64,000 nucleotides of DNA, taken from NCBI GenBank assembly GCA_013322215.1, contig JAAMEZ010000050.1:146895-210894 (forward strand), written 5' to 3'. Position numbers and translations under genes: made by a program. This stretch comes from Martinezella rhizogenes (GTDB lineage: Bacteria > Pseudomonadota > Alphaproteobacteria > Rhizobiales > Rhizobiaceae). Numbering within the stretch: the first letter of the stretch is position 1; every line of letters starts with the position of its first letter. The notes beneath the pieces were generated by a model. The model had not been told where the DNA came from, made no database searches, and worked only from the letters and a program-made list of their open reading frames with translations. Positions 36,932 to 44,867 of this stretch are shown in pieces.

Positions 36932-37786
36932 TCAGGCTGCCCGACGTTCGGCGGCGCGTTTCAAAATAGCGTCGGCGGCTTCGGCTTCTGCCCGCAAAAC
37001 CGGCCATTCCGGCACGTCGTTATCCCATTCGACCAGGCTGGCGATCGGCCCGGTGCGGCCGATCAGCTCTTCATAAAGCGCCCAGACGAGGTCCTTCACC
37101 GGCGTATCGTGGCTGTCGATCAAAAGTGGCGCACCGGCATCGTCGACGGTCTCCGAATGGCCGCTTAAATGGATTTCGCTCACCCATTGCACCGGGAAGC
37201 GCTTGAGATAGGCCCGTGGGTCCATGTGGTGATTGGTGGCGGCGACGAAGACATTGTTGACGTCGAGCAGCAGGCCGCAGCCCGTGTGCCGGGCGACTTC
37301 AGCGAGAAAATCCGTTTCTTCGATCGTGCTTTCCTCGAAGAGCAGGTAGGTAGCCGGATTCTCGAGAAGCATCTGGCGGCCGAGCAATGTCTGTACCTCA
37401 TCGATGTGAGCGCAGACCTGCTTGAGCGTCGCCTCGGTATAGGGCAGGGGCAAAAGATCGTTGAGAAAGGTCGTGTCGTGGGTCGACCAGGCGAGATGTT
37501 CCGAAAAACTTTCTGGCTCGTAGCGATCGCAGACGATCTTCAGGCGAGCGAGATGCGCCTTGTCCAGCGACTGCATCGAGCCGATGGAAAGGCCGACGCC
37601 ATGGATGGATACGGCATAATCCTCGCGCAGCTTGCCGAGCTGTGCATGCGGCGGGCCGCCGGCGCCCATATAGTTCTCGGCATGGACTTCGAAGAAGCCG
37701 ATCGGCTGCGCGCCGCCATTGATCGCGGCAAAATGTTCCGGCTTGAAGCCGACGCCAGCGCGGCGGGGAAGTTCTGACGGTTTCAT
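36932..37786 (-). CDS. bufB: DUF692 (MNIO) multinuclear non-heme iron enzyme, bufferin maturase
   Basis: A 284-residue TIM-barrel enzyme of the DUF692 family. Visible signatures are GVGFKPEHF near the N-terminus, FFEVHAENYMG, LSEH-type SFSEHLAWS, LLENPATYL, LLLDVNNVFVAATNH and VSEIHLSGHSE, which carry the His, Asp and Glu ligands of the iron cluster. Family members oxidise Cys in precursor peptides (to oxazolone/thioamide in methanobactin synthesis, and to thiooxazole-type groups in bufferins). The ATG at 37786 is chosen: it gives the standard MKPSELPRRAGVGFK opening, whereas the longer frame to 38059 runs through the upstream hairpin and precursor gene. Its substrates should be the two DUF2282 peptides encoded just upstream. 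Confidence 0.92.
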   Translation of the reverse strand: MKPSELPRRAGVGFKPEHFAAINGGAQPIGFFEVHAENYMGAGGPPHAQLGKLREDYAVSIHGVGLSIGSMQSLDKAHLARLKIVCDRYEPESFSEHLAWSTHDTTFLNDLLPLPYTEATLKQVCAHIDEVQTLLGRQMLLENPATYLLFEESTIEETDFLAEVARHTGCGLLLDVNNVFVAATNHHMDPRAYLKRFPVQWVSEIHLSGHSETVDDAGAPLLIDSHDTPVKDLVWALYEELIGRTGPIASLVEWDNDVPEWPVLRAEAEAADAILKRAAERRAA

Positions 37787-37848
37787 TGCGGGCCTCCGGG
37801 TGAGAGTAATTCCAGCAAAGTTGCGAAGCGGTTTTGCGTTCGAAAGAC

Positions 37849-37878
37849 GGGCGGCGCCTGAAAAAGGCTGCGCCGCCC
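37849..37878 (-). promoter_or_regulatory. strong hairpin between bufferin precursor and maturase genes
   Basis: Perfect 9-base GC stem, GGGCGGCGC / GCGCCGCCC, with a 12-base loop, placed in the 122-base gap between the second precursor stop (37909) and the maturase start (37786). No T-run follows on the leftward strand. It could be a partial terminator or an mRNA stabiliser that keeps precursor message in excess of enzyme message. Confidence 0.55.
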
Positions 37879-37908
37879 ACGCGTTTGCGCTGCCTCGTCT
37901 GATCGGGG

Positions 37909-38193
37909 TCAGACCGGGGCCGGACCCTGCATCAGGGTGCCGTGGCCGTTCGGTGTCTTGATCGTTTCGCACGTTCCGCCTGGGACGAGCTTCCACGAGT
38001 TCCGCTGGTAGTCGACTTTCGACGTGCCGGCGCAGGTCGTGCCGGGGCCGGCGGCGCAATCATTCTGACCCTTGAGGGCGACGCCGTAGCATTTTTCCTT
38101 GGCATCGGCGGCTGAGGCGGTCGTTGCACCGGCAACCAGCGTCACAGCGGTTGCGACCGATGCGGCCAGGGCGAGTGCGGACATCTTGTTCAT
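37909..38193 (-). CDS. bufA: DUF2282 bufferin precursor peptide 1
   Basis: A 94-residue secreted peptide. Signal peptide residues 1 to about 32 end in TASA before ADAKEKC. The mature part has the four-Cys DUF2282 pattern: EKCYGVALKGQNDCAAG, then TTCAGTSKVDY and GGTCETIKTPNGHG. Bufferins are made in the cytosol, have core Cys modified by the DUF692-DUF2063 pair, and are exported to the periplasm, where they sequester copper. The start at 38193 has an AGGAG ribosome site 6-7 bases upstream. It is the second gene of the operon, about 46 bases after the first precursor, and the two share the EKCYGVALKGQNDCAAG block exactly. Confidence 0.9.
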   Translation of the reverse strand: MNKMSALALAASVATAVTLVAGATTASAADAKEKCYGVALKGQNDCAAGPGTTCAGTSKVDYQRNSWKLVPGGTCETIKTPNGHGTLMQGPAPV

Positions 38194-38239
38194 GACAAAC
38201 TCCTTGCGAGCGATGATTGACAATCGATCCGGTTCCGGA

Positions 38240-38506
38240 TCAGGCCGGGGTCAGCGAGCCGTGGCCCTTCGGGGTCTTCATGGAGGTGCAGCTGCCCGTC
38301 GGAACGAGCTTGAAGGACATCTTGTCGTAGTTCATGGTCGACTTGCCGGCGCAATCGTGCTTACCGGCGGCGCAATCGTTCTGACCCTTGAGGGCGACAC
38401 CATAGCATTTTTCCTTGGTATCGGCGGCCGATGCCGGGACGGCGACGGATGCAAGTGCCGATGCGATCGAGCCTGCGATGGCCAGGGTGAGGATGCTGTT
38501 CTTCAT
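38240..38506 (-). CDS. bufA: DUF2282 bufferin precursor peptide 2 (promoter-proximal)
   Basis: An 88-residue paralogue of the neighbouring precursor. Signal peptide with cleavage near ASA before ADTKEKC; mature part with the same EKCYGVALKGQNDCAAG block, then KHDCAGKSTMNYDKMSFK and GSCTSMKTPKGHG. The four Cys are kept; the loop before the third Cys is different and shorter (GKHDC versus GPGTTC). First gene of the operon, with the SigF-type promoter element about 50-75 bases upstream. The ATG at 38506 follows a GGAGACAG sequence. Two different precursors with one maturase suggests gene duplication and possibly different metal or redox properties. Confidence 0.9.
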   Translation of the reverse strand: MKNSILTLAIAGSIASALASVAVPASAADTKEKCYGVALKGQNDCAAGKHDCAGKSTMNYDKMSFKLVPTGSCTSMKTPKGHGSLTPA

Positions 38507-38556
38507 GGATCTGTCTCCTAGATGAATGCGAGCCGTCATTGGCTTGCATCGAGGTC

Positions 38557-38582
38557 TACGGAGCGTCTCGACCGGATGTTAC
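38557..38582 (-). promoter_or_regulatory. ECF (SigF-type) promoter of the bufferin operon
   Basis: Read leftward: GTAAC at 38582-38578, 17 bases, CGTA at 38560-38557. The identical GTAAC-N17-CGTA arrangement precedes the sigma factor gene on the other strand. SigF-regulated promoters of Caulobacter carry a GTAACC-type -35 and a CGAA/CGTA-type -10 with the same kind of spacing (from memory). The first precursor ATG is 51 bases downstream. Confidence 0.65.
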
Positions 38583-38734
38583 AGCCGCATCGGAAATTTT
38601 TTCGAGACGACGTCATTTATATTGTGCCGGCTATCTGCCTTGGCGGCAATAGCATGGCGACGAGGCCTACCGGACGCATCGGCGGATAGCCTGTCACGGA
38701 AATGAAGGGACTTGAAAAATAAGTGCCATTGCCG

Positions 38735-38760
38735 GTAACGAAGGCCTGCGGTCCCGCGTA
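38735..38760 (+). promoter_or_regulatory. ECF (SigF-type) autoregulatory promoter of the sigma factor operon
   Basis: GTAAC at 38735-38739, 17 bases, CGTA at 38757-38760, 13 bases before the sigma factor ATG and overlapping the region of its ribosome site. It matches the element in front of the bufferin operon base for base in both boxes and in spacing, implying autoregulation by the same sigma factor. The short distance to the ATG implies a very short 5' leader. Confidence 0.6.
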
Positions 38761-38773
38761 GAGGAGATGTCGG

Positions 38774-39340
38774 ATGAATCATTCGGCGCGCGAAGAGGAA
38801 TGGGCAGTCTGGATGCGCGCCGCCATTGGCGGCGATGCGCAGGCCTACCACCGTTTCCTGTCCGCAGTGACGCCGCATCTGCGCGCTATGGCGAAAAGGC
38901 GCTGCGATCAGCTGGGTGCGCCGGTGAGCGAGGCCGAGGATGTGGTTCAGGAAGTGCTGCTGGCGGTCCATCTGAAGCGCGGCACGTGGGATTCATCCCG
39001 CCCGATCGGACCCTGGCTTTCGACGATCGTGCGCAACAAGCTGATCGACAGCCTGAGGCGGCGTGGGCGACATATGAGCGTGCCGATCGACGATGTGATC
39101 GATTTTCTGGAGGCGGAAGAGCATGCCGACTCCTTGGATCGGTTCGATGTCGATCGTATGTTGGAGCAGTTGAGAGATCCGCAGAAGACGATCGTACGCT
39201 CGATTTCCGTCGAGGGAAGCAGCGTCCGGGAAACGGCGGACCGGCTGAAGATGACGGAAGGGGCGGTGCGCGTGGCACTGCACCGCGCGTTGAAGGCGCT
39301 TGCGGCCCTCTATCGGAGTGAGACCAGTGAAAACCGATGA
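38774..39340 (+). CDS. ECF sigma factor (SigF-like), bufferin regulator
   Basis: A 188-residue sigma-70 family factor with only regions 2 and 4. Region 2 runs from about 20-90 (LRAMAKRRC, EAEDVVQEVLLAVH, the core-binding helix, and PWLSTIVRNKLIDSLRRR, the -10 recognition helix). Region 4 is about 130-180 (SVRETADRLKMTEGAVRVALHRALKAL, the -35 recognition helix-turn-helix). The ATG at 38774 has a GAGGAG site 8 bases upstream. The gene overlaps the NrsF-type anti-sigma gene by 14 bases and is divergent from the bufferin operon. In Caulobacter the equivalent SigF-NrsF pair controls a DUF2282/DUF692/DUF2063/DoxX operon in response to metal stress. Confidence 0.9.
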   Translation: MNHSAREEEWAVWMRAAIGGDAQAYHRFLSAVTPHLRAMAKRRCDQLGAPVSEAEDVVQEVLLAVHLKRGTWDSSRPIGPWLSTIVRNKLIDSLRRRGRHMSVPIDDVIDFLEAEEHADSLDRFDVDRMLEQLRDPQKTIVRSISVEGSSVRETADRLKMTEGAVRVALHRALKALAALYRSETSENR

Positions 39341-39962
39341 CCTCATCAATCTTCTGGCGCAGGATGCGCCGGTCCGCATGCGGATCGGCAAGGCCCTGAC
39401 CATGGCGGTTATCGCGGGCATCCTGATCAGCGGCGGTATCTTCTTCGCCATGATCGGGTTTCGAGCCGATATCGATACAGCGATGGAGACCGTCCGCTTC
39501 CTGTTCAAGTTCGTCGTGACCATCGCGCTCGCCACAACGGCCTGCGCCGTCGTCTTCCGCATCGGGCGGCCGGGCGCATCGCTGCGCCTGTGGGGTTGGA
39601 CGCTGCTCTTGGCGCCCATCTTGCTGGTCACCGCCGTTGCCGCCGAAATGGCTGTCATGCCGGCTGACAGCTGGAGCGCGCGGATGATCGGTCACAATGC
39701 CCGCTTCTGCCTGACACTGATCCCGCTGCTGTCGATCGGGCCGCTTGCCTGCTTCCTTTTCGCCCTGCGTCATGGAGCGCCGGAAAAGCCGGGCGCAGCC
39801 GGCGCCGTCGCCGGCCTTGCCGCCAGTGGCGTCGCCGCGACCTTCTATGCTTCCAATTGCACAGACGACAGCCCCCTTTTCGTCCTGCTCTGGTACCCGA
39901 TCGCGATCGCCATGGTGACGGCTGTCGGATATGTCCTCGGCAAGCGCCTCTTGCGTTGGTGA
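39327..39962 (+). CDS. NrsF/DUF1109 membrane anti-sigma factor
   Basis: A 211-residue protein with six predicted membrane helices and the DUF1109 signatures KTDDLINLLAQDAP at the N-terminus, HNARFCLTLIPLLS and ASNCTDDSPLFVLLWYP. Cys128 and Cys178 are 50 residues apart, the same spacing as the two functional Cys of Caulobacter NrsF (131 and 181, as I recall), which sense metal or oxidative stress and release SigF. The GTG at 39327 is chosen because GGAG lies 8 bases upstream; it overlaps the sigma stop by 14 bases, so the two proteins are translationally coupled in the usual order. Confidence 0.88.
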   Translation: MKTDDLINLLAQDAPVRMRIGKALTMAVIAGILISGGIFFAMIGFRADIDTAMETVRFLFKFVVTIALATTACAVVFRIGRPGASLRLWGWTLLLAPILLVTAVAAEMAVMPADSWSARMIGHNARFCLTLIPLLSIGPLACFLFALRHGAPEKPGAAGAVAGLAASGVAATFYASNCTDDSPLFVLLWYPIAIAMVTAVGYVLGKRLLRW

Positions 39963-40122
39963 AATAATCGATCTTGAACGTCCACCATGGGCATCGTCTG
40001 TCGCATCGACGGTGCTCCGCCAAAAAAATGCATTTGCCTGCGTTAAACTATTTGCATCTGCGACGAATTCTATTATAGAGGCCCAGCCTTCACCGCGAAG
40101 GGGCTTATCGCCTGGCGGTCGT

Positions 40123-40196
40123 TGGGGAATAGTTCAATGGTAGAACGACGGACTCTGACTCCGTTAATCTTGGTTCGAGTCCAGGTTCCCCAGCCA
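40123..40196 (+). tRNA. tRNA-Gln (anticodon CUG)
   Basis: A full cloverleaf can be drawn: acceptor TGGGGAA / TTCCCCA, D-arm GTTC...GAAC, anticodon stem ACGGA / TCCGT with loop CTCTGAC giving anticodon CTG, T-arm with GGTTCGAGTCC, discriminator G and an encoded CCA at 40194-40196. CUG reads the Gln codon CAG. The 3' flank begins a gene-poor stretch with mobile-element remnants, so the tRNA may have served as an integration site, but no integrase or duplicated tRNA end is visible. Confidence 0.95.
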
Positions 40197-40917
40197 ATTT
40201 TCTGTAAATCGTGTCAATTTGTTGATTTGCCAGTCGTCTCAGAGATTGATTGGCGTCAATGGTGACCTGATGCCTGTAATAAGAATGGGTTCCTGCCCTA
40301 AACATTAGGGTTAGCGGTCATATCAAACCACGATGGAAAGCGAGTAGCCGAGCTAGATGGTCGTTGCGTGATACACGACCTGCTAATGGCCCATTTGTTC
40401 GGTGGCCCAGCATCAATCACGTGCGATGTGGAGGGTTTCATCGGAAAAGTGCGGCAGTGTCGCGCTCGATCTCCAGGCTGAGGCTGAAGCAGCCGGCACC
40501 CCGTACGCGACGCGCTTTGCTTGTTCTATGAAGACATTGCAGAACTTCACGACAAACATCGCGCCCTCGCTCGGTGGCGGTGCAAGAGGCGATCTGAACC
40601 TGGTGTTCGAAGAGCTTGGACACCTGAGGGATATCGTCCAACTCGATCAACGGTCACAGAATCCAGGCTGAAAGAGATGGGGCGGCTTCGGATAAGATAT
40701 TGGCGCGGGCGAAACGCTATGCCACTGCTATGAGCATCGATGGGATGACTATTCCAAGCTGAAAGATGGAGCGACGTTTTAAACGCTCTGCCTAGCTGGG
40801 CGAAATTCCAGCCAGCTTATTCTGTATCCCCTCCCGGCTGTGAGGCGAATTATTTAGTCGACTCGTGCGTGAATTTGAGGGCATACTCTTACCAACGCTC
40901 GGGCAGAGACGGATGCG
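40197..40917. other. gene-poor region after the tRNA, no recognised gene
   Basis: Several short overlapping frames exist on both strands (for example 40402-40671 forward and 40438-40650 reverse), but none has a ribosome site, a family pattern or a codon usage that stands out. Mixed composition and fragments such as FYEDIAELHDKHRAL suggest decayed genes. Confidence 0.4.
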
Positions 40918-41025
40918 ATGGATGAGGATCTTTTATATATCGAACAGGAATGGAAAAGCGCCCTGGCAGTTGTTGCTGTGGTGCTTACGTGCATAATCCT
41001 GATTGTCGCTATATTTTGGCTCTGA
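40918..41025 (+). CDS. possible 35-residue single-helix membrane protein
   Basis: A short frame coding for MDEDLLYIEQEWKSALAVVAV followed by a strongly hydrophobic run to FWL at the C-terminus, so one membrane helix with an acidic cytosolic head. The ribosome site is poor (a purine-rich GAGACGG a few bases upstream). The charge/hydrophobicity layout is that of a genuine small protein, but the evidence is thin and the surrounding DNA is decayed. Confidence 0.3.
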   Translation: MDEDLLYIEQEWKSALAVVAVVLTCIILIVAIFWL

Positions 41026-41530
41026 TCTCCAAAATGTGCAGTCTGCCAAATTGCTGTAGGTGAGGTGCAACTTTGAGTAATTTCTATAGTTGCCAGGAGC
41101 AATCCTTACGGTGAGTGTTGGTACGTGTGGTGAAAATTACCTCGAAAGAAGCGTCGTCTCGATTAATGCACCCGTCATCCTTCATGACCTCTGAATCATG
41201 GTGATCTATGGATTCAAGACTATCAAGAAATATGCAACTATAATGCTAAGCTACTTTTCCGGGGCGGCACAACCTCTTCCCGCATGGGCACGACAACACC
41301 CCCCCTGCCGACCCCGCTTGTATGATGGTCGGTCCGCGCCGAGCTCCTGGAGGTCACCACGTCGAATAGAGGTGGCTATCGCCCGCTAATCAAATCTTCG
41401 TGAGTTTCGCTTGAAGTTGCTCTCGCAACTAACTTGAACTACAATATAGTCTCCAATTGCGCCTATATAGGCGCATTCGAAACACAGCCGTCGTGGGATG
41501 CACCTACTTAAACAACAAGGGCAGATTGAA

Positions 41531-41797
41531 ATGATCCTTCTTATTTTGGCCCTCGTCTTAGTGGCTGCATCGATCTTGTCGCTCTTCCTTTTGGGTGATG
41601 ACTCGGAGCCGGGGCCTGTAAGGCGTGTTGTTATGAAAGCCTCCACGCGATTGCGCCTCCTCTTGACGCTGCCACTCTCCGTCTTTCGCCCAGTTTTCTC
41701 GCGTGCAAAGTTGGCCCTCACAAGCCGCTACCGTACTAGTCTCGAAGATGACTTTGAGGCTCCATTTCGCAACAAGTACGAGCGGTATGATGTCTAA
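41531..41797 (+). CDS. possible small membrane protein, 88 residues
   Basis: From ATG 41531 the frame opens with a membrane helix (ILLILALVLVAASILSLFLL), then an acidic DDSEPGP turn, a basic amphipathic stretch and a charged tail ending KYERYDV. An AAGGG sequence lies about 8 bases before the ATG. No family is recognised. Position in a scrap region lowers confidence, but the helix-first layout and the ribosome site argue for a real small protein. Confidence 0.4.
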   Translation: MILLILALVLVAASILSLFLLGDDSEPGPVRRVVMKASTRLRLLLTLPLSVFRPVFSRAKLALTSRYRTSLEDDFEAPFRNKYERYDV

Positions 41798-41859
41798 GTA
41801 TTGACATCCTCGGAACACCGACTGTGTCTCCGCCGAGAAATGCTTTTATCACTATGGTA

Positions 41860-41958
41860 TTTGGGGTTGGCGGCTACTATTGCAGTTGCTGAGTTCGCCG
41901 TGATCGAACTGTGTCAGCCACAACTGGATGAGGTTGGCTGAGACACCGTAAGTGCGTT
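41860..41958 (-). pseudogene. transposase-type helix-turn-helix remnant
   Basis: Read leftward, the frame gives YGVSANLIQLWLTQFDHGEL, a helix-turn-helix segment like that in small OrfA/TnpA transposition proteins of rhizobia. A stop interrupts the frame just before it and the sequence ends soon after. It is a fragment with no ends visible. Confidence 0.45.
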
Positions 41959-42139
41959 ACGCATCTCGCCGTCCGATTACACCGTTTCGAATATCCTGGC
42001 AAAGCTGCAACTTGAACGGCGTCGAGTGCCGCCGATATGGTCCTCGGGATTTCATGAGCCATCTCCGATTGAGGCCCACAGAGCGTATCAGTTTTCGGTC
42101 TCCCGTGGTCCCGCCCCAGGGGTTCACTCTATAACCGGC

Positions 42140-42364
42140 TCAGTTCTGCGTGAAACACTCCGCATCAAAGCTATGCTCAAGCGGATCGAGTCGGCGCCGG
42201 CCCCGCGGCGGCTTGGTTTGTGACGGGAGGCGCTGCTCTTTCTCGATACGGAAAGCCGTCGCCCGGCTGATCGACGCCTTTGCGGCTGCGACCTCAACAG
42301 AATGCGTTTGTCGATACTTCATGAATAATCTCGTCTGATGATCGGTTAAATGGCGACCCGGCAC
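42140..42364 (-). pseudogene. N-terminal fragment of an IS21-family IstA transposase
   Basis: Leftward frame of 74 codons opening MPGRHLTDHQTRLFMKYRQT and continuing AAAKASISRATAFRIEKEQRL, PRGRRRLDPL. This is the helix-turn-helix start of IS21-family IstA proteins. After about 66 residues the similarity ends (ECFTQN, stop); the DDE catalytic domain and istB are missing. The element has been cut by later recombination. A different IS21-type end appears at the right edge of the window. Confidence 0.75.
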
Positions 42365-43115
42365 AAAGGTGGTTCTCCATTCCAGAAAACCGCCACCGTA
42401 GCGGGCCGACCGCGATCATGAGACGCCGAAAATTGCGCCGCGGCGGGGTGTAACTCCAGTCGAGCTACGCCCTCCTTTCGTCACACCCCCGCCGCCGGGT
42501 CTCATCCTGATTGACGATGAGTCTCACCTTGTTTGTCGTCGCGCAGTCAGGATGACCACCGCGTTGTTGGGTCGTTTCACCTGTCACCGCCATATCCTTG
42601 AGACCGGAAGGATAGCTTTTTCTAAGAACATCACAGCGAATTAGCCCAGAACGACGAGGCAGAGGCGAAAGAACTTGACCAGGACAACCAACACGCACAA
42701 TACCTAAGGACGAGTAAATTCTCGACGCCACCGCCTGGGGGCATGTTCTTAGAGCAATCAACAATCTTTAAAGTTTTGGTGCTAAATCGGAAAGTGCGGT
42801 GAAAACTGGATTCCGTTGTAGAATAACGATCAGCCGTTGATGCAGCATGAAGCAGCCGGTACAGCGTTTTATAACACGTTCATCGATCACCCCAGTGGCT
42901 CGTTTTGCTCTGAGCCGATTGGCCCGCCCTACGCTCTGCACGTCAATTGTTGAAGTAAGTTGGGCGAGGCTGAAATATATCAGTGACCGGAGAAGGCACC
43001 TATCCTTTATGTTCAAGGACGCGAATAACTCATTTTTATTAGACCGTTTGGCTGCAGCAATTTTTCGGTCGGGCGGCTTACATTCTCCCGGCAACAGCGC
43101 GCGGGGAATTTAGAC
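42365..43115. other. no recognised gene; leader of the type I secretion operon at its right end
   Basis: About 750 bases with only chance frames (for example 42465-42764 reverse). Bases 43030-43115 are AT-richer and should hold the promoter and leader of the exporter gene. I see no terminator or known repeat. Confidence 0.35.
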
Positions 43116-44867
43116 GTGTTCGATAACGCTATTAAGCCGCCGCGATCATTTCTGATGGCGGTGCTATCGTCGCTGAAAATGGCTTTTCTCGGTATCGGGG
43201 CGACCAGCGCCCTGGTCAACATTCTTGCATTAACCGGCTCGTTTTTCATGCTGCAGGTCTACGACCGAGTGATCCCGGCGCGTAGTCTGCCGACTCTCGT
43301 CGGCCTTGGTATCATTGCAGCGACGCTCTATGCCTTCCAGGGATTTCTAGAAGTTGTCCGCTCAATGCTCTTGGTGCGTTTAGGACTCTCAGTCGATGAG
43401 CGTTTTGGAACAACAGTCTACGATTCTATTGTTCTATTTCCCGCGCGCATGCAAATGCACGGAGATGGTCTCCAGCCCGTACGGGATCTTGACGTCGTAC
43501 GCTCTTTTCTTTCCGGGCCGGGGCCAACTGCTCTATTTGATATTCCGTGGATGCCTTTTTATCTCGGTTTGTGTTTCCTTTTTCATATCTGGATAGGAGT
43601 CACGGCTCTTGCCGGTGCGTTGATACTCGTCGGACTTACAATCCTGACCGAACGGATGTCTCGCGAACCCGCAAAAGAGGCAGCCAAGATCATTTCGGAG
43701 CGTATGGCGCTGGCGGAAGCAACGCGTAGAAACTCCGAAGCTGTGCTTGCAATGGGCTTCGGCCATATGCTTGGCACGAAGTGGGATGAGATCAATAGCC
43801 GCTATCTGGGCAATCATTTACGCTTGTCAAACGTAACCGTTACCCTCGGGACAATTTCGAAGATTTTGCGGATGATACTGCAATCAGTCGTGCTTGCCGT
43901 TGGCGCGATCCTCGTCATTCGTCAGGAAGCTTCGGGCGGCATCATGATTGCGAGTTCTATTCTCCTCAGCCGAGCCTTGGCTCCGGTCGAATTGGCAATT
44001 AGCCAGTGGAAGGGCTTTGTTGCCGCCAGAGATAGTTGGTCGCGCCTAGTGAGGTTGGCCGACTTGATGTCTGTCGATGGGCGAGAGGTCGCGTTGCCCA
44101 AGCCGGAGCAAGCCTTAAAAGTGGAAAATCTGCACCTTGCGGCGCCGGGGTCCAAGAACTCGATCGTACGAAACATATCGATCGAGCTCCAGGCGGGGGA
44201 TTCAGTTGGTGTGATCGGCCCAAGCGCATCCGGCAAATCCACACTCGCGCGGGGGCTCGTCGGCCTTTGGCCACCGGTTACAGGAGCGGTTCGTTTGGAT
44301 GGAGCAGCACTGTCGCAATGGGATTCGCATGCACTTGGCAAACATATCGGGTATTTGCCGCAGGATGTCGCACTGTTTGGCGGATCTATCGCCGAAAACA
44401 TTGCCCGGTTTGATCCGGATGCGACATCGGACAAGATCATTGCTGCTGCGAAGACGGCGGGCGTATACGACATGATCCTGCAATTTCCCAAAGGCTTTGA
44501 AACGAAGATCGGCGAGCAAGGGTCAGCGTTGTCGGGCGGGCAGCGGCAGCGCATTGCGCTGGCCCGCGCGCTCTATGGTGAGCCATTCCTGATCATTCTC
44601 GACGAGCCGAATTCGAATCTCGACGCTGAGGGAGAGCTGGCGCTATCGCGAGCGATACTGAGCGTGAAGGCCCGTGGAGGCATTGTCGTCGTCATTGCGC
44701 ATCGTCCCAGCGCGCTTGCTGCGGTCGACAAGGTTCTCGTGTTGACGAATGGCCAAATGCAGGCTTTCGGACCGAAAGATGAGGTTCTCAGGAGGACAAC
44801 GCAACCCGGACCCCCGGGGCCTCAACCCGTCCGGCTGATTATCGGCGGTGAGGAGATGGCACAATGA
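43116..44867 (+). CDS. prsD: type I secretion ABC transporter (permease-ATPase), PrsD-like
   Basis: A 583-residue inner-membrane half-transporter of the PrtD/PrsD group. It has a transmembrane domain of six helices (about 20-300, starting FLGIGATSALVNILALTGSFFMLQVYDRV, a family hallmark in parts). The ATPase domain has Walker A GPSASGKST near 368, signature LSGGQRQRIALARAL near 472 and Walker B IILDEPNSNLD. There is no N-terminal C39-like domain, as expected for exporters of RTX proteins. The GTG at 43116 has GGGGAA upstream. It overlaps the adaptor gene by 4 bases (ATGA). The outer-membrane TolC partner is not encoded here. The gene name reflects family similarity; it could be a second, dedicated copy rather than the main PrsD. 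Confidence 0.88.
   Translation: MFDNAIKPPRSFLMAVLSSLKMAFLGIGATSALVNILALTGSFFMLQVYDRVIPARSLPTLVGLGIIAATLYAFQGFLEVVRSMLLVRLGLSVDERFGTTVYDSIVLFPARMQMHGDGLQPVRDLDVVRSFLSGPGPTALFDIPWMPFYLGLCFLFHIWIGVTALAGALILVGLTILTERMSREPAKEAAKIISERMALAEATRRNSEAVLAMGFGHMLGTKWDEINSRYLGNHLRLSNVTVTLGTISKILRMILQSVVLAVGAILVIRQEASGGIMIASSILLSRALAPVELAISQWKGFVAARDSWSRLVRLADLMSVDGREVALPKPEQALKVENLHLAAPGSKNSIVRNISIELQAGDSVGVIGPSASGKSTLARGLVGLWPPVTGAVRLDGAALSQWDSHALGKHIGYLPQDVALFGGSIAENIARFDPDATSDKIIAAAKTAGVYDMILQFPKGFETKIGEQGSALSGGQRQRIALARALYGEPFLIILDEPNSNLDAEGELALSRAILSVKARGGIVVVIAHRPSALAAVDKVLVLTNGQMQAFGPKDEVLRRTTQPGPPGPQPVRLIIGGEEMAQ

Noticed and set aside
37787..38059. N-terminal extension of the DUF692 gene (375-codon frame)
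   Set aside because: It would run through the hairpin and into the precursor gene. The family normally starts at the MKPSELPRRAG position.
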